Shown: piece by piece, positions 55,162 through 64,000 of the stretch | How positions within the stretch are numbered: the first letter of the stretch is position 1 | Layout: every line of letters begins with the position of its first letter | Assembly: GCF_023264675.1 (NCBI RefSeq) | Contig: NZ_JAHFVG010000006.1 | Location: 117,344 to 181,343 of the forward strand | Direction: 5' to 3' | Source of the DNA: Rhodococcus sp. (in: high G+C Gram-positive bacteria) | Lineage (GTDB): Bacteria > Actinomycetota > Actinomycetes > Mycobacteriales > Mycobacteriaceae | Length of the DNA stretch: 64,000 bases | Made by a program: the position numbers and the translations under genes | The notes under the pieces: model-generated | Database searches by the model: none | What the model was told of the DNA's origin: nothing | Seen by the model: the letters and a program-made list of their open reading frames with translations, nothing else

Positions 55162-56613
55162 ATGGACATCAACTCACTCATCGAATCCATTCCAGCGAAG
55201 TTGTGGATCGGCGGCCGCGCCGTCGATGCCGAGAACGGCGCGACGTTCGACGTCCGCGATCCCTCCACCGGCAAGCCCATCACGAAGGTCGCCGACGCCA
55301 GCCCCGCCGACGCGAAGAAGGCGCTCGACGCGGCGGCAGGGGCGCAGAAAGCGTGGGCGAAGACCCCGGCCCGAGAGCGAGGCGAAATCCTACGGGCCGC
55401 GTTCGAGAAGATCACCGAACGCGCCGACGACGTCGCCACCCTGATGACCCTCGAGATGGGCAAGGCTCTCGCGGAGTCCAAGGCCGAGGTGAAATACGGC
55501 GCCGAGTTCTTTCGATGGTTCGCCGAGGAAGCCGTACGCATCGGCGGTCGGTACACCCCTGCTCCCGCAGGCAACGGCCGAATTCTGGTGTCGAAGGTGC
55601 CCGTCGGACCCGTGCTCGCCATCACGCCGTGGAACTTCCCGCTGGCGATGGGGACGCGCAAGATCGGGCCTGCGCTTGCCGCGGGATGCACCATCATCGT
55701 CAAGCCGGCGAGCGAGACGCCGCTGACGATGCTCCTTCTCGCTCAGATCTTCGACGAGGTCGGTTTGCCCGAGGGCGTGTTGTCGGTGCTGACGACGTCG
55801 AAGTCGAGTGCCGTCAGTGCACCGCTGCTGGAAGATTCGCGGCTGCGAAAACTCACGTTCACCGGATCGACCGAGGTCGGCAAGAAACTCGTCGAGCAAT
55901 CGGCAGGCGGACTGCTGCGCACGTCGATGGAACTCGGCGGCAATGCTCCGTTCGTGGTGTTCGACGACGCCGACGTCGACGCAGCGGTCGACGGGGCGAT
56001 GCTCGCCAAGATGCGTAACGGCGGCGAGGCCTGTACGGCGGCCAACCGATTCCATGTCGCGAACAGTGTGCGCGAGGAATTCACGTCGAAACTCGTCGAA
56101 CGCATGAAAGAGATGACACTCGGTGCAGGCATCGATCCCGATACCAAGCTCGGACCGCTGATCAACGCCGACCAGTTGGCCAAGGTGCAGGAACTCGTCG
56201 ACGACGCCGTTGCGGCAGGCGCGAGCGTTGCTCTCGGCGGCGAGGCGCCGGGCGGTGACGGCTACTTCTACCCGGCCACGGTGCTCACCGACGTGCCGGC
56301 GACTGCTCGCATCCTGAAAGAAGAGGTATTCGGACCCGTCGCGCCGATCGTCGGTTTCGACACCGAAGAAGAGGGAATCGACGCCGCCAACAACACCGAG
56401 TTCGGGCTGGCGTCGTACATCTACACCCAGGGTCTCGATCGGGCTCTCCGCGTTGCGGACGCCATCGACAGCGGAATGGTGGGAGTCAACCGCGGAGTGA
56501 TCTCGGACGCGGCTGCGCCGTTCGGTGGAGTGAAGGCGTCAGGCTTCGGCCGCGAAGGCGGAAGCGAGGGGATCGAGGAGTACTTGGAGACCAAGTACAT
56601 CGCTCTCACCTGA
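55162..56613 (+). CDS. gabD: Succinate-semialdehyde dehydrogenase-type aldehyde dehydrogenase
   Basis: 483 aa aldehyde dehydrogenase. It oxidises succinic semialdehyde to succinate with NAD(P). Blocks are [20 protein letters not shown], the catalytic Glu257 in MELGGNAPF and Cys291 in [12 protein letters not shown], then [13 protein letters not shown] and [20 protein letters not shown]. Length and motifs match GabD, though some relatives act on other semialdehydes. ATG 55162. It ends before a strong hairpin shared with the chorismate mutase gene. Confidence 0.9.
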   Translation: MDINSLIESIPAKLWIGGRAVDAENGATFDVRDPSTGKPITKVADASPADAKKALDAAAGAQKAWAKTPARERGEILRAAFEKITERADDVATLMTLEMGKALAESKAEVKYGAEFFRWFAEEAVRIGGRYTPAPAGNGRILVSKVPVGPVLAITPWNFPLAMGTRKIGPALAAGCTIIVKPASETPLTMLLLAQIFDEVGLPEGVLSVLTTSKSSAVSAPLLEDSRLRKLTFTGSTEVGKKLVEQSAGGLLRTSMELGGNAPFVVFDDADVDAAVDGAMLAKMRNGGEACTAANRFHVANSVREEFTSKLVERMKEMTLGAGIDPDTKLGPLINADQLAKVQELVDDAVAAGASVALGGEAPGGDGYFYPATVLTDVPATARILKEEVFGPVAPIVGFDTEEEGIDAANNTEFGLASYIYTQGLDRALRVADAIDSGMVGVNRGVISDAAAPFGGVKASGFGREGGSEGIEEYLETKYIALT

Positions 56614-56623
56614 TCGATCGGTG

Positions 56624-56656
56624 CTCGTTGTGCATGCCTTTGGCATGCACAACGAG
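56624..56656. terminator. Perfect 15-bp hairpin, bidirectional terminator
   Basis: Arms 56624-56638 and 56642-56656 are perfectly complementary with a 3-nt loop TTT. It lies between the convergent ends of gabD and the chorismate mutase gene. Confidence 0.9.
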
Positions 56657-56664
56657 TGATGCCT

Positions 56665-56955
56665 CTAGCGTCCGAGCCGGCCGCGTCCCAGACGCAGCAG
56701 CAGCATGGCGAGTGTGTGGCCTTCCTGGCCCAGGCTGCTGAAACGATCGAGGACCTTCATCTCGCGGCTGTGCACCATGCGGGGGCCGCCCGACGCCATG
56801 CGGGTGCGTCCGATGAGCTGCGATACCTCGGTGCGTCGCTGGATGGCAGCGAGGATCTCGGAATCCAGGCGGTCGATCTCGTGCCGAAGCTCATCGATCT
56901 CTGCCTCGGACGAGGGCAATGCGGTTTCGGAGTCGATCTTGGTCGTGGATGCCAT
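56665..56955 (-). CDS. Chorismate mutase, AroQ class
   Basis: 96 aa. It converts chorismate to prephenate for phenylalanine and tyrosine synthesis. The AroQ helix pattern is EIDELRHEIDRLDSEILAAIQRR with the active-site Arg, then SQLIGRTRMASGGPRMVHSREMKVLDRF; it lacks the beta-branched extension of long forms and matches M. tuberculosis Rv0948c in size and position. Such short mutases are activated by the DAHP synthase complex. ATG 56955 has GAGGAG upstream. Confidence 0.93.
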   Translation of the reverse strand: MASTTKIDSETALPSSEAEIDELRHEIDRLDSEILAAIQRRTEVSQLIGRTRMASGGPRMVHSREMKVLDRFSSLGQEGHTLAMLLLRLGRGRLGR

Positions 56956-57376
56956 TTTTTCTCCTCGTGTCACAAGTGTGGATCGTTGCCTTGTTCGACA
57001 CCGTTACGTCTGGTGTTCATTCGGGCTTACGCGCCATAACGATGTGTCGATGTGTAGTTAGTCACAACAATAATCCCGAAATCCTCGGCAAGAGAACTGC
57101 GGGATGCGACTGATCAGCGACAGCTCCCGCCTTTGGCCGACGTCATATCGGCAGTACAGAGGGGGTGGCGACGAACGGCTGTTTCGATCACCGATTCAGT
57201 TTGCCACTTGGGAGGCCTCCTGGAAAGTCGCTTGTTCGAATAGGAGTCGTCACTCGTCGGCCAAGGTCGCTCCGTTCCTGACTCGTGAGTAACACGTACC
57301 TGCGTCGATCGGCGACGCTTCCGCGGCTCCGATCGTGTGCATCGGTGTCGGTCCACGCCGGTAACCTCGACAAGCG
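56956..57376. promoter_or_regulatory. Divergent region between chorismate mutase and pcrA genes
   Basis: 421 bp with no supported gene. It must carry both promoters. A CRP/GlxR-like site, TGTGTAGTTAGTCACA (57051-57066), matches TGTGA-N6-TCACA at 9 of 10 fixed positions and lies ~95 bp upstream of the mutase. No SOS box was seen in front of the helicase. Confidence 0.45.
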
Positions 57377-59857
57377 ATGAACACGAATCTCTCGGCTGTA
57401 CCCGCCCCCGGAAAATCCAGGTCCGAAACGTTGCTGGAGGGTCTCAACCCGCAGCAGCGTGAGGCTGTGACGCATTCCGGATCTCCGCTGCTCATCGTGG
57501 CCGGGGCAGGCTCGGGAAAGACGGCCGTGCTGACGCGCCGGATCGCGTACCTCCTGGCCGCGCGGGGAGTCGGTCCAGGCCAGGTTCTGGCCATCACGTT
57601 CACCAACAAGGCCGCGGCCGAGATGCGCGAGCGCGTCGCCGGTCTCGTCGGGCCTCGGGCACGCAGCATGTGGGTGTCGACGTTCCACTCGAGTTGCGTA
57701 CGCATTCTTCGCAGCCAGGCGTCGTTGCTGCCCGGGCTCAACTCGAACTTCTCGATCTACGACGCCGACGACTCACGCCGTCTGCTGACGATGATCTCCA
57801 AGGATCTGCAGATCGACACCAAGAAATTCTCGGCTCGATTGCTCGCGACAGCCATCTCGAACCTCAAGAACGAGCTGATCGGGCCCGAGGACGCCGTCAC
57901 GGACGCCGAGAAGCAGATGGTGGAGCTGCCGAAACTCGTCGCCAAGATCTACGGGATCTACCAACAGCGCCTGCGGGCGGCCAACGCGATGGACTTCGAC
58001 GATCTCATCGGCGAAACCGTCGGGCTGCTGCAGGCGTTTCCGCAGGTTGCCGAGTACTACCGTCGTCGGTTCCGCCACGTGCTGGTCGACGAGTACCAGG
58101 ACACCAACCACGCGCAGTACATGCTCGTTCGCGAGTTGGTGGGACGCGAGGATTCCGACGGCGCTCTCGAAGGCACCATCGCGCCGGGCGAGCTGTGTGT
58201 CGTCGGTGACGCGGATCAGTCCATCTACGCCTTCCGCGGTGCCACCATCCGCAACATCGAGGAATTCGAGCGCGACTACCCCGACGCTCGAACGATCCTG
58301 CTCGAGCAGAACTACCGGTCCACCCAGAACATTCTCTCGGCGGCCAACTCGGTCATCTCGCGCAACACGGGCAGGCGCGAGAAGAAACTGTGGACGGACT
58401 CCGGCGAAGGCGAACTCATCGTCGGCTACGTCGCCGACAACGAGCACGACGAGGCGTCGTTCGTGGCGTCGGAGATCGACCGCCTCGTCGACAATCACGA
58501 TGTGCGCTACGACGAGGTCGCCGTCTTCTACCGCACCAACAACTCCTCGCGTGCCCTCGAAGAGATCTTCATCAGGCTCGGGTTGCCGTACAAGGTCGTC
58601 GGCGGCGTCCGGTTCTACGAGCGCAAGGAAGTTCGCGACATGGTCGCCTACCTACGCGTGCTGTCCAACGAAGACGACACGGTCAGTATGCGACGCGTCC
58701 TCAACACCCCGCGTCGCGGCATCGGCGACCGCGCGGAGGCATGCGTGGCAGTCCATGCCGAGCAACGCGACATCAGCTTCTCCCGGGCGCTGCACGACGC
58801 CGCAGCCGGCAAGGTCGCGTTGCTCAACTCGCGGTCCCAGAAATTGATCGGGCAGTTCCTCGAACTGCTCGACGAGCTGCGCGGCGTCATGAACTCCACC
58901 GATGACGACGGCAACGACATCACCGACATCGGCGACGTCGTCGAAGCAGTCCTCGACCGCACGGGATACCGCGCGGAACTCGAAGCGAGCAGCGATCCGC
59001 AGGACGGCGCTCGGCTCGACAACCTCAACGAACTCGTCAGCGTTGCACGAGAATTCACATCGGAAGCCCGCAACCTCGCAGCAGTGGAAGCAGAACTCGA
59101 TACCGATGAGGGCGCCGCCGCAGCAGGCGATGAAGCCGACCCGGAAGAGGGGCTACCCGAGCCCGGCTCGCTCGCAGCGTTTCTCGAACGAGTGTCGCTG
59201 GTTGCTGACACGGACCAGATTCCGGATTCCGGCACCGGCGTCGTGACGCTGATGACGCTGCACACCGCGAAGGGTCTCGAGTTCCCCGTCGTCTTCGTGA
59301 CCGGCTGGGAGGACGGGCAGTTCCCGCACATGCGCGCGCTCGGCGACCCGGCGGAGTTGTCCGAAGAACGCAGGCTCGCCTATGTCGGAATCACCCGGGC
59401 ACGACATCGCCTGTATGTCACCCGCGCGATCATGCGATCGGCGTGGGGTCAGCCGATCAACAACCCGGAATCGCGCTTCCTGCAAGAGATTCCGCAGTCT
59501 CTGATCGACTGGAAACGTGAAGATCCCGGTGTCGGCGGACGGTCGATCGGAGGCGGGCGTCAGCGTTCGGGCGGTGGCTTCGGCGGTGGCGGGTTCGGGG
59601 GCGGTGGCTTCGGTGGAGGCGGTGGCTTCGGGGACCGTCGGGCCGCCGCGTCGACGCCGAGCTTCGGTGCGGCACGCGCGCGAAACAACTTACTGGTTCT
59701 CGCCGTCGGCGACCGCGTCAATCACGACAAGTACGGTCTCGGGACGGTATTGGAATCCAACGGCGCCGGCACGTCGGCCATGGTTCTCGTCGACTTCGGT
59801 ACGTCCGGGCGAGTCAAGATGATGCTCATCGGCGGCGTGCCGATGACCAAGCTCTGA
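57377..59857 (+). CDS. pcrA: ATP-dependent DNA helicase PcrA/UvrD1
   Basis: 826 aa superfamily 1A helicase for replication and nucleotide excision repair. Walker A GAGSGKT (43-49), motif II DEYQDTN, motif III GDADQSIYAFRGA, LEQNYRS, and motif VI VAYVGITRARHRLYVTRA-like region near residue 670. The C-terminus has a glycine-rich linker (GGGFGGGGFGGG) and ends in a Tudor-like segment (VGDRVNHDKYGLGTVLE) that in this family contacts RNA polymerase. It matches M. tuberculosis UvrD1 (Rv0949). ATG 57377. Confidence 0.97.
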   Translation: MNTNLSAVPAPGKSRSETLLEGLNPQQREAVTHSGSPLLIVAGAGSGKTAVLTRRIAYLLAARGVGPGQVLAITFTNKAAAEMRERVAGLVGPRARSMWVSTFHSSCVRILRSQASLLPGLNSNFSIYDADDSRRLLTMISKDLQIDTKKFSARLLATAISNLKNELIGPEDAVTDAEKQMVELPKLVAKIYGIYQQRLRAANAMDFDDLIGETVGLLQAFPQVAEYYRRRFRHVLVDEYQDTNHAQYMLVRELVGREDSDGALEGTIAPGELCVVGDADQSIYAFRGATIRNIEEFERDYPDARTILLEQNYRSTQNILSAANSVISRNTGRREKKLWTDSGEGELIVGYVADNEHDEASFVASEIDRLVDNHDVRYDEVAVFYRTNNSSRALEEIFIRLGLPYKVVGGVRFYERKEVRDMVAYLRVLSNEDDTVSMRRVLNTPRRGIGDRAEACVAVHAEQRDISFSRALHDAAAGKVALLNSRSQKLIGQFLELLDELRGVMNSTDDDGNDITDIGDVVEAVLDRTGYRAELEASSDPQDGARLDNLNELVSVAREFTSEARNLAAVEAELDTDEGAAAAGDEADPEEGLPEPGSLAAFLERVSLVADTDQIPDSGTGVVTLMTLHTAKGLEFPVVFVTGWEDGQFPHMRALGDPAELSEERRLAYVGITRARHRLYVTRAIMRSAWGQPINNPESRFLQEIPQSLIDWKREDPGVGGRSIGGGRQRSGGGFGGGGFGGGGFGGGGGFGDRRAAASTPSFGAARARNNLLVLAVGDRVNHDKYGLGTVLESNGAGTSAMVLVDFGTSGRVKMMLIGGVPMTKL

Positions 59858-59873
59858 GCGGGTAGCCGCTACC

Positions 59874-60010
59874 CCCCACGCAAAAGCACGTGCGTTTGCG
59901 TGGGGTGGTGGGTTGCGCTCACGGGTGCGAGAAGGCACGTGCGTTTGCGTGGGGGTTGGCGGGATGCGCTTACGGGTGCGAGAAAGCACGTGCGTTTGCG
60001 TGGTGGGGGC
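59874..60010. repeat. Three-copy ~50-bp repeat with built-in terminator hairpin
   Basis: The core GCACGTGCGTTTGCGTGG recurs at 59886, 59935 and 59986 (spacing 49 and 51 bp), linked by related GGGTGCGAGAA sequence. At the first copy, CCCCACGCAAA (59874-59884) and TTTGCGTGGGG (59895-59905) form a perfect 11-bp stem whose loop holds GCACGTGC. It lies between convergent pcrA and the M23 peptidase gene and is a probable bidirectional terminator that was amplified. Confidence 0.8.
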
Positions 60011-60050
60011 AGAGATGCGGTGAGCGTGTGCGCTCGGAACGAGAGGAGAT

Positions 60051-61112
60051 CTAGTCCATCTCGGGTCCGAGGCCGATGCCTCGGGATGCCAGCCACGGCA
60101 ACGGGTCGATCTTGTTCTCACCGGGGAGGTGGACCTCGAAGTGGAGGTGGGGTCCGGTGGAGAAGCCGCGGTTGCCCATGCGAGCGATCTGGTCGCCTGC
60201 CATGACCTGCTGGCCGACCGTGACGTTGGTGCTGTCGATGTGTCCGTAGACCGTGATGGTTCCGTCGGCGTGCTGCAGGCGAACCCACATGCCGAAGCCG
60301 GACGCCGGGCCTGCGTCGATGACCTTGCCGTCGGCTACCGCGAGAATCGGGGTTCCGATGGAGTTGGCGATGTCGACACCGGCGTGGAGAACTCCCCAGC
60401 GGGTGCCGAAGTTGGAGGTGTAGGTGCCGACAGCAGGGAGCACGAACAGCGGGCGTCGGGCAGCGGCTTCGCGTGCTGCGCGCTCCTCGCTGAAACGCTG
60501 ACCCTTGGCGAGGATGTCGTTGAACTGGCTCAGATCGACCGGGTTCGCGACGTTGAGAATCTGGGGAGCCGAAGACGGCGCGACATCCGTTGTGGTGTCA
60601 GCGGCGTAGTTGGCAGCCTGCGGGACGGCAGTCGCGGCGATTCCGGGAGCGGCAGGTGCTGCTCCGGCTGCCAGTGCAACTTCCTCGGAGCTGTTCGCTG
60701 CCGACGGTCCGTGGTCGATGACGGCTTGGCCGGCTGCAACGATCGCGCCCGCTGCGACGGCGAGCACGGCTGCCCGGCCCTTCATGGCGGCGGGAGGCGT
60801 CGGGATCCGGTGGGCGCCGCGGCGGGGTGCGACCGCCATGACGTCGGGGGAGATGGTCTCCGTAACGAAATCAGGCTCCGCCGAGCTATTCGACTCGGAC
60901 GAGCTGTGGAGCTCGGAGTCGTGGTAGCTGTCGGCAGAGCCATAGTTGCTTGCGAAGTAGTCGTAGCCGCCGGATTGGAGATCTCCGGTGTCGTAGCTGT
61001 CGGCGTCGTCGGCCCATCGGGTCTGCGTCGAGTAGACCGTGGGGGTGCTCTCGGTCACCGCGGCCGGTGTGACGAACCGACTGGATGTGAAGGACGCGCG
61101 GTGTTGCGACAA
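60051..61112 (-). CDS. M23-family (LytM) peptidase
   Basis: About 353 aa. It has a long acidic, Ser-rich N-terminal segment (~1-95), one membrane anchor (GRAAVLAVAAGAIVAAGQAV, ~115-135), an Ala/Pro linker and a C-terminal LytM peptidase domain: TSNFGTRWGVLHAGVDIANS with zinc His/Asp, ADGTITVYGHIDS and GPHLHFEVH. It likely cuts or regulates peptidoglycan outside the membrane; it corresponds to Rv0950c by position. The TTG at 61112 has GGAGG 10 nt upstream, but the start is uncertain. Confidence 0.88.
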   Translation of the reverse strand: MSQHRASFTSSRFVTPAAVTESTPTVYSTQTRWADDADSYDTGDLQSGGYDYFASNYGSADSYHDSELHSSSESNSSAEPDFVTETISPDVMAVAPRRGAHRIPTPPAAMKGRAAVLAVAAGAIVAAGQAVIDHGPSAANSSEEVALAAGAAPAAPGIAATAVPQAANYAADTTTDVAPSSAPQILNVANPVDLSQFNDILAKGQRFSEERAAREAAARRPLFVLPAVGTYTSNFGTRWGVLHAGVDIANSIGTPILAVADGKVIDAGPASGFGMWVRLQHADGTITVYGHIDSTNVTVGQQVMAGDQIARMGNRGFSTGPHLHFEVHLPGENKIDPLPWLASRGIGLGPEMD

Positions 61113-61362
61113 GACCCTGCGACCTCCAGTTCCGTGATCTGCTCGTGACTTAAGACTCGGCAGACGGTAACGAAACGATTGCAGGGCGCGCAAGTTAATC
61201 GCCCTATGTGGCCGCATATGTGAGATGGCTCACAAGGCGAGCAGGGCTTTTGCGGAGACCGCTTGTGATCTCCGACAGGTCACGACTACCCCGCCATGCT
61301 GTTACCGAAACGCGGCGTGGGTTCGCCCGCGGATCCGGCGCCGGACGCTAGCGTCGACTGTT

Positions 61363-63171
61363 GTGGCAACTCCATCGCAGACCGGAAAAGTTCCCCCTCG
61401 GGTGATCGAGGGTCGAACCGACGACCGCAAGAGCGCCAGGGGCGCGGCTCTGTGGGCGGCGGTCGTGACATCGGCGGCCGCTGTATGCGCGCTCGCATCC
61501 CTGGTGACCGACGCAGTCGGCTCGTCCGAGGGTGAGCCCCCGATCGGCGGTGTCGGTACCGCAGCGGTCGTCTCCGTCGCGCCGCTCGTGATCGTCGCGA
61601 TCCTCTCGATCGTCGGACTCGTCCTACGGCCGGCCATCGCCGGGGCGGTGACCGCCGGGTACGGAGCGGTCGCGGTCGGGCTGACCGTCATGGACCTCTC
61701 CCTCGTCGGATCGCCGATCGATTCCAATCGTCTCGAACTCTTCAGACCCACCACGGCCGAGGCCCTCACCCCAGCGCTCGGTGCCTACCTGCTGCTCGCC
61801 GCGCACGCGCTCGCCGTGATCGGCGGCCTCTTCGGACTGGTGGCGGTCAACCGCGCGTCCTTCGGTGACGGCTACGGACATTCCGCGAGCGCCGATCTGA
61901 GCGGACGGGCGACTGCCGCCAGAATCGGGAGTCTGTTGGCGTTGCCGGCCGGAATCGCGGCCCTGATCGGGGCCGTCACGATGTTCGCTCCGCCCTTCGA
62001 CTCGACGGATTCCATCGTCTTGGTCCCCGCCGTGGTGGAAGCGCCCCTGACGACCTCGATCGGATCGGGCCTCGTCGCACTGGCACTTCTGGTGGTCGTC
62101 TCGGCCGCGTTGGCGTCGATCTCTCCGGCGGTTGCTGCAGGTGCAACGCTCGGGGCGGGTCTCGGCCTGCTCGGCATCGCCGGTGCACGGTGTGTGGCAG
62201 GAGCCGACTCGGGGCCGACGATCGCCGTGTCGCTCGGCGCGGTGGTGGGTGTGGTCGTCTCCGTGGTGCTCGTGCTCGTCGGTGCGTTGATCCTGCCGGT
62301 GGCGGCGTTGCGCGAACGTCGGTCCGGTGGGGTACGGATCGAGCGATCAGGGACTGTCGACGGCAGTTCGGCGTTCATGCGCTGGCACATCGCTGCCGGA
62401 TCGCTCGGTGCGGCAGCGGGGATCCTGCTCATCGTCGGCGGGCTACTACCGGTGCTCGACGTGCCGGAAGGCCTGCCGGATCCGAAGATTCTCGCGACGC
62501 GCACCACCGTCGTCGCCGGTTTCGTGCTCGTGGTGGCTGCGGTGCCGTTGTTCTTCTCGTTGTTCGCGGCAACGGTCCGTCCTGCGCTCGGTGTCCTCGC
62601 GATCGCGGGGGTGATGGCGGCGAGCGGTGTACTGCAATCGCTGGTGCTGGCCACCGACATCGACGGGATCTCCGTGGGTGGCGGCGGCATCGCGACGGCT
62701 CTCGGCGTCGTCGCTGCGCTCGGTTGTGGGATCGCGGTGTTGCTGGCGGGTAGTGCCGAGCGCGAGGACGTCGACACATCCGACACACGGTCGGACCGCA
62801 CGGTGGGGGCGGTCGCCTGGGCGGGAGCGCTCCTGGCTGCAGTCGGTCTCGGTTTGCCGCTCTATCGAGGTGCCGACGTCACCGCGGCGTCGTTCTTCGA
62901 GATTCCCTGGGGTTGGGATGCCTGGGGGCAGGCTCTGCTTGCCGTCGCGGTGGTGATCGGAGCGGGTGTCGCAGCCACGTCGAGGCCTTCCCGCGGATCG
63001 GCGCTTCTCGTCGGATCTGCGGTGGCGATGGTGATCTATTTGCTGGGTTGGCCGCTGACTCAGGGACGTGCGCTGGATCCCGTCGTCGGGCCCGGTGTGT
63101 TCGCGGGGGCGCTCGGCTGCCTGACTCTTGCTGTGGCGGCGGTACTTTCGTCGCGGAAGCAAGTCAAGTGA
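61363..63171 (+). CDS. Large multi-pass membrane protein, unknown function
   Basis: About 602 aa with 12-14 hydrophobic segments (for example VVSVAPLVIVAILSIVGLVL and LVALALLVVVSAALASISPA) separated by short loops; very rich in Ala, Val, Gly and Leu. No catalytic motif was recognised. GTG 61363 (MATPSQTGKVPP) is preferred; the in-frame sequence upstream is not protein-like. It lies between the M23 peptidase gene and sucC, where M. tuberculosis has no such gene as far as I recall, so it may be a genus-specific insertion. Confidence 0.75.
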   Translation: MATPSQTGKVPPRVIEGRTDDRKSARGAALWAAVVTSAAAVCALASLVTDAVGSSEGEPPIGGVGTAAVVSVAPLVIVAILSIVGLVLRPAIAGAVTAGYGAVAVGLTVMDLSLVGSPIDSNRLELFRPTTAEALTPALGAYLLLAAHALAVIGGLFGLVAVNRASFGDGYGHSASADLSGRATAARIGSLLALPAGIAALIGAVTMFAPPFDSTDSIVLVPAVVEAPLTTSIGSGLVALALLVVVSAALASISPAVAAGATLGAGLGLLGIAGARCVAGADSGPTIAVSLGAVVGVVVSVVLVLVGALILPVAALRERRSGGVRIERSGTVDGSSAFMRWHIAAGSLGAAAGILLIVGGLLPVLDVPEGLPDPKILATRTTVVAGFVLVVAAVPLFFSLFAATVRPALGVLAIAGVMAASGVLQSLVLATDIDGISVGGGGIATALGVVAALGCGIAVLLAGSAEREDVDTSDTRSDRTVGAVAWAGALLAAVGLGLPLYRGADVTAASFFEIPWGWDAWGQALLAVAVVIGAGVAATSRPSRGSALLVGSAVAMVIYLLGWPLTQGRALDPVVGPGVFAGALGCLTLAVAAVLSSRKQVK

Positions 63172-63317
63172 GGCGCAGGACACACAGGCCGTGCCGGTGA
63201 GATAGACCACATACCATCCATGCGCCCGTTGCAGCCCAGGACCACCTGGATAAAGTCGGTGATCGGACCCGCTCACACCCCTGGAGCGGGCGTCAACGTA
63301 GACGAGACGGTGAGCTG

Positions 63318-64000
63318 ATGGATCTCTTCGAATACCAGGCGAAGGAATTGTTCGCCAAGCATGGCGTACCCACCTCCGCCGGTCGTGTCACCGACACGGT
63401 CGCCGGAGCAACAGAAATTGCCGAAGAAATCGGCAAGCCCGTAATGGTCAAGGCTCAGGTCAAGGTCGGCGGCCGCGGCAAGGCCGGTGGCGTCAAGTAC
63501 TCCAAGGACGTCGCAGCAGCAACCGAGAACGCCGAAGCGATCCTCGGGCTCGACATCAAGGGCCATGTCGTCAAGAAGCTGCTCGTTGCAGAAGCTTCCG
63601 ACATCGCCGAGGAGTACTACATCTCCTTCCTGCTCGACCGCACCAACCGCACCTACCTCGCGATGTGTTCGGTCGAGGGTGGAGTCGAAATCGAGGTGAC
63701 GGCCGAGGAGAACCCCGACGCCCTCGCACGTATCCCGGTCGACGCCGTCAAGGGCGTCGACCTTGCTTTTGCTCGTGAAATCGCCGAAAAAGGCAAGCTT
63801 CCCGCCGAGGTGCTCGATGCCGCTGCGGTGACCATCCAGAAGCTGTGGGAAGTTTTCATCAACGAAGACGCCCTGCTGGTCGAGGTCAACCCGCTGGTTC
63901 GCACCCCGGACGATCAGATCCTCGCCCTCGACGGCAAGGTGACGCTCGACGCCAACGCAGACTTCCGCCAGGCCGGCCACGCGGACTTCGAGGACAAGGA
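63318..64000 (+). CDS. sucC: Succinyl-CoA synthetase beta subunit (cut by window edge)
   Basis: The first ~227 codons of an ATP-grasp domain: [20 protein letters not shown], then [40 protein letters not shown] and [20 protein letters not shown]. It makes succinyl-CoA to succinate plus nucleoside triphosphate in the TCA cycle with SucD, whose gene should follow beyond the window. ATG 63318. The reading frame is open to the right edge; the region 63172-63317 before it holds no gene. Confidence 0.97.
   Translation, partial: MDLFEYQAKELFAKHGVPTSAGRVTDTVAGATEIAEEIGKPVMVKAQVKVGGRGKAGGVKYSKDVAAATENAEAILGLDIKGHVVKKLLVAEASDIAEEYYISFLLDRTNRTYLAMCSVEGGVEIEVTAEENPDALARIPVDAVKGVDLAFAREIAEKGKLPAEVLDAAAVTIQKLWEVFINEDALLVEVNPLVRTPDDQILALDGKVTLDANADFRQAGHADFEDK

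Noticed and set aside
59882..60010. Possible short CRISPR array
   Set aside because: Three imperfect units with related, not unique, spacers and no cas genes; better read as an amplified terminator repeat.

Overview
The window comes from a high-GC, mycolic-acid type actinobacterium, most likely Rhodococcus (the fascians-like branch is plausible). The codon use, the GTG and TTG starts, the scarcity of U-tract terminators and the gene families all fit. From memory, the order MBL hydrolase - ctpE - MT0933-like protein, then SDR - pgi - chorismate mutase - pcrA - M23 peptidase - sucC, follows the Mycobacterium tuberculosis Rv0906-Rv0951 block, with accessory genes inserted between the conserved ones. 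No prophage, IS element or CRISPR array was seen.

Layout. 1-6.4 kb: the end of a TetR regulator, htpG, an MBL-fold hydrolase, a CtpE-type P-ATPase and an Rv0909-like small protein. 6.4-16 kb: a tightly packed co-directional run (antiporter, lipoprotein hydrolase, MmcQ/YjbR protein, LytS-type kinase, LytTR regulator, a 2-TM protein, two acetate-type sodium symporters and a DUF485 protein). It reads as a carboxylate sensing and uptake operon. 16-17.2 kb: a DUF559-type gene bracketed by 58-bp direct repeats, followed by the Rv0910 toxin-like protein, which is 11 kb from its usual partner. 17.8-24 kb: tandem von Willebrand A/substrate-binding paralogues and an ECF transporter with a fused S-A-A subunit. 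24-29.2 kb: GNAT, DEAD-box helicase with a structured leader, an HNH/DUF222 gene with a perfect SOS box, PPK2, DUF1697 and tRNA-Arg(CCT).

29.4-37.7 kb: a PucR-type regulator divergent from an acyl-ACP desaturase homologue that has lost its carboxylate iron ligands, then a universal stress protein, a cupin, thyA-folA, an Fpg/Nei glycosylase, an esterase and a MOSC protein. 37.8-45.2 kb: a small catabolic cluster (CoA transferase, HMG-CoA lyase-like, D-2-hydroxyacid dehydrogenase) facing IclR-TMEM175, then an APC permease and a flavin disulfide reductase. 45.2-52.3 kb: SDR, DUF2630, a lipid-type module (condensation-domain acyltransferase, enoyl-CoA hydratase, TetR, AidB-like dehydrogenase) and a DHA2 efflux pump. 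52.4-64 kb: a second DUF559-type gene, pgi, gabD, chorismate mutase, pcrA, M23 peptidase, a large membrane protein and the start of sucC.

The most unusual items are the iron-ligand-less desaturase, the split Rv0909/Rv0910 pair, the repeat-flanked DUF559 cassette with DnaA-box-like 9-mers, the SOS-boxed HNH gene, the S-A-A ECF fusion and the LytTR-symporter operon. All homology statements come from reading the translations and from remembered family signatures; no database search was run.
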